Below, piece after piece: positions 62,756 to 64,000 of a DNA stretch of 64,000 nt. This DNA is from JAAELZ01 sp965223465 (GTDB lineage Bacteria > Pseudomonadota > Gammaproteobacteria > Arenicellales > Poriferihabitantaceae): positions 2,604,001 through 2,668,000 of the forward strand of contig OZ245025.1 in NCBI GenBank assembly GCA_965223465.1, written 5' to 3'. The notes under the pieces were generated by a model that saw nothing but the letters and a program-made list of their open reading frames with translations, had not been told where the DNA came from and searched no databases. Each line of letters opens with the position of its first letter. The first letter of the stretch is position 1. The position numbers were made by a program, and so were the translations under genes.

Positions 62756-62792
62756 GGATGGAGCAATTCCATAAAACGGTCTTTCTCCATTC
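62756..62792. promoter_or_regulatory. GGATGGAG-N21-CTCCATTC dyad upstream of the HTH gene
   Basis: The arms and the 21-base spacing match the dyad at 61340. It lies ~70 bases before the HTH gene start. Confidence 0.6.
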
Positions 62793-62862
62793 GTCACAAG
62801 CGTAATTTAATTAAGTACAGTGTAGTTATGGTCGCTAGCCGCACACTGTAACTTTACAATTT

Positions 62863-63240
62863 ATGAGGTACAAGAATTATCTGAGAACTTTGCGCTTGCG
62901 TACAGGGTTAACGCTCAAAGACGTACGCTATCTCATAGGCATCAGAAGCAAAGAAAAGCTTACTCGTATAGAGATGCGTAAGGAGCGCCCTAGTATTGAA
63001 ATCATTTTGGCGTGTTGCCTGATTTACTCATCAAGCGTGGCTGAAATGATACCAGACGCACTCGATAAAATTGAGCGTGACATCATTGCCAGGGCGCGCA
63101 AACTTTACAAAAAGCTGAAGAATCAAAAACAAAAGCCAAATCATGCACAGCGTGTTGAATCACTCAAACGCATTGCAGATTTGGACGCTAATCAATCTAA
63201 CTTAAGGAGGAATGTTCAACAACAAGAAGGAGAAAATTAA
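62863..63240 (+). CDS. HTH protein, candidate element regulator
   Basis: This 125-residue protein has an N-terminal XRE-like HTH (L-R-L-R-T-G-L-T-L-K-D-V, then E-K-L-T-R-I-E-M-R-K-E-R-P-S) and a basic coiled C-terminal half rich in Lys/Gln. It overlaps the next gene by 29 bases in another frame. It is the best candidate in the region for binding the GGATGGAG dyads, which is inference. Confidence 0.7.
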   Translation: MRYKNYLRTLRLRTGLTLKDVRYLIGIRSKEKLTRIEMRKERPSIEIILACCLIYSSSVAEMIPDALDKIERDIIARARKLYKKLKNQKQKPNHAQRVESLKRIADLDANQSNLRRNVQQQEGEN

Positions 63241-63718
63241 ACACGAACCAATATTAGCCATTGATCCTGTTGTCAGAGGTTTTGGATATGTAGTATTTGA
63301 AGGACCGTACAACCCAATAGACTGGGGTTTGGCTGATATTCGGTTTTGCAAAAACAAACGAATTCTTAAAAGAATTTCTAAACTGGTTGATCTATATCAG
63401 CCCAAAACGATCATCATCGAACAATCAAAAGGTTCACTACGTTGCGGGCGTGTTCAACGCTTGCTCAATATGATTGAGCAATGGGCAAAGAAAAACGATG
63501 TCGAAGTGGCAAGATATTCTAGAGATCAAATTCTAGAGGTGTTTGGGCAATTTGGCAAAAAAAGCAAACATGAGATTGCTTCAATGATTGCAGAGTGGTT
63601 ACCAGAACTCGCCCCAAGACTGCCAACGAAACGAAAATGTTATGAGCCAGAGAGTGAGCAATATGGAATTTTTGATGCTGTTGCTCTGGCTGTGACACAT
63701 ATGTATCTGACTGAGTAA
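63212..63718 (+). CDS. RuvC-like (RNase H fold) resolvase/nuclease
   Basis: This 168-residue protein shows the RuvC pattern: I-L-A-I-D-P-V-V-R-G-F-G (first acidic residue, about 16), T-I-I-I-E-Q-S (second, about 68), and F-D-A-V-A-L-A-V-T-H (last, about 155). It is likely a Holliday-junction resolvase or related nuclease. The only ATG (63212) sits one base after AAGGAGG, which is closer than usual, so start selection or coupling is unusual. Confidence 0.72.
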   Translation: MFNNKKEKIKHEPILAIDPVVRGFGYVVFEGPYNPIDWGLADIRFCKNKRILKRISKLVDLYQPKTIIIEQSKGSLRCGRVQRLLNMIEQWAKKNDVEVARYSRDQILEVFGQFGKKSKHEIASMIAEWLPELAPRLPTKRKCYEPESEQYGIFDAVALAVTHMYLTE

Positions 63719-63848
63719 TTGATCGTGCGGCTAGTGGCTAACTTAGTGTGATTTGTCTGTGTTGCAGGCGATGGTTTTGTGTTAGAGGCAGTGGATGTCG
63801 TCATCGCTGCAAAGTACAAAGATTATAAGTAACTCCAAAGGCACAGGC

Positions 63849-63874
63849 AAATACCGAGCATTGGCTCGGTATTT
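63849..63874 (+). terminator. Terminator hairpin after the RuvC-like gene
   Basis: AAATACCGAGC and GCTCGGTATTT form a perfect 11-bp stem with loop ATTG, followed by GTTTAAT. It may serve both directions. Confidence 0.7.
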
Positions 63875-63898
63875 GTTTAATATACACCATTTTTTAAA

Positions 63899-63976
63899 TT
63901 ACTTAGGTGTTGGTACGGCTCCCAATGTAAATAAGGATGTTAAAGTACCGATTCCATCAGAAATAGGATCAGACAT
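63899..63976 (-). CDS. 25-residue small ORF at the window end
   Basis: The minus strand reads M-S-D-P-I-S-D-G-I-G-T-L-T-S-L-F-T-L-G and stops after A-V-P-T-P-K. AGAGGA lies 7 bases before the ATG, and the hairpin at 63849 lies downstream. Start, ribosome site and terminator are all in place, but the frame is too short to judge. It is not recognised. Confidence 0.35.
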   Translation of the reverse strand: MSDPISDGIGTLTSLFTLGAVPTPK

Positions 63977-64000
63977 ATTGCGTTCCTCTATTGTGTTGCG

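Overview
The window looks like a chromosomal segment of a heterotrophic, probably marine, gammaproteobacterium. This is inferred from a sodium-coupled alanine symporter, taurine and 2-aminoethylphosphonate (AEP) catabolism, Slp lipoproteins, PsiE and many ABC uptake genes. No rRNA, complete tRNA or CRISPR array is visible, and the genus cannot be read from the sequence.

Bases 1 to about 36.1 kb are an ordinary gene-dense backbone devoted to small N/S/P compounds. It opens with the end of an AGCS symporter. A four-gene polyamine-type ABC importer follows, then a MetE-like methyltransferase, an acylating semialdehyde dehydrogenase and a phosphotransacetylase. Next comes a complete AEP module: phnW-phnA-phnY with 4-base overlaps, a divergent LysR gene, and a dedicated ABC importer of binding protein, ATPase and fused permease. 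A 14-base motif is shared upstream of both transcription units. Then come a DMT exporter, a HAD phosphatase, a Nudix hydrolase, a dimethylglycine/sarcosine-dehydrogenase-like flavoprotein, and a taurine set (ald, MocR-type tauR, taurine:pyruvate aminotransferase). PhnW and Tpa both turn pyruvate into alanine, and Ald can recycle it. The backbone ends with an SDR, two Slp lipoproteins, a class V aminotransferase, a TerB-like protein and a lone receiver domain.

At 36,232 the 3' half of a tRNA-Lys gene marks an attachment site, and mobile DNA begins. It holds phased TGGCACAAA repeats, a truncated IS481 transposase interrupted by a second complete IS481 element, and an EcoRI-type adenine methylase paired with a DUF262-HNH protein. 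Next is a stub of arsJ still attached to its partner GAPDH gene, then psiE and an XRE regulator with its own operators. Bases 43.5 to 47.2 kb carry envelope genes. Bases 48 to 54 kb carry an unusual Rhs locus: a secreted Rhs shell, a separate secreted Rhs-core/toxin protein, an immunity candidate, an orphan toxin tip and a second immunity candidate.

Bases 54 to 64 kb are a visibly AT-rich mobile region. It contains a serine recombinase without a catalytic domain, RadC, a HEPN protein between two 345-bp direct repeats, a VRR-NUC protein, a complete large serine recombinase, a P-loop ATPase, an HTH protein and a RuvC-like nuclease. Each repeat starts inside a recombinase 3'-end remnant. Two short motifs recur across the region: a GGATGGAG element, twice as a dyad with a fixed 21-base spacing, and a triple GGTGAC array. 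They suggest one regulated element that swaps cargo cassettes next to its recombinase. This is the part of the window most likely to hold something undescribed.
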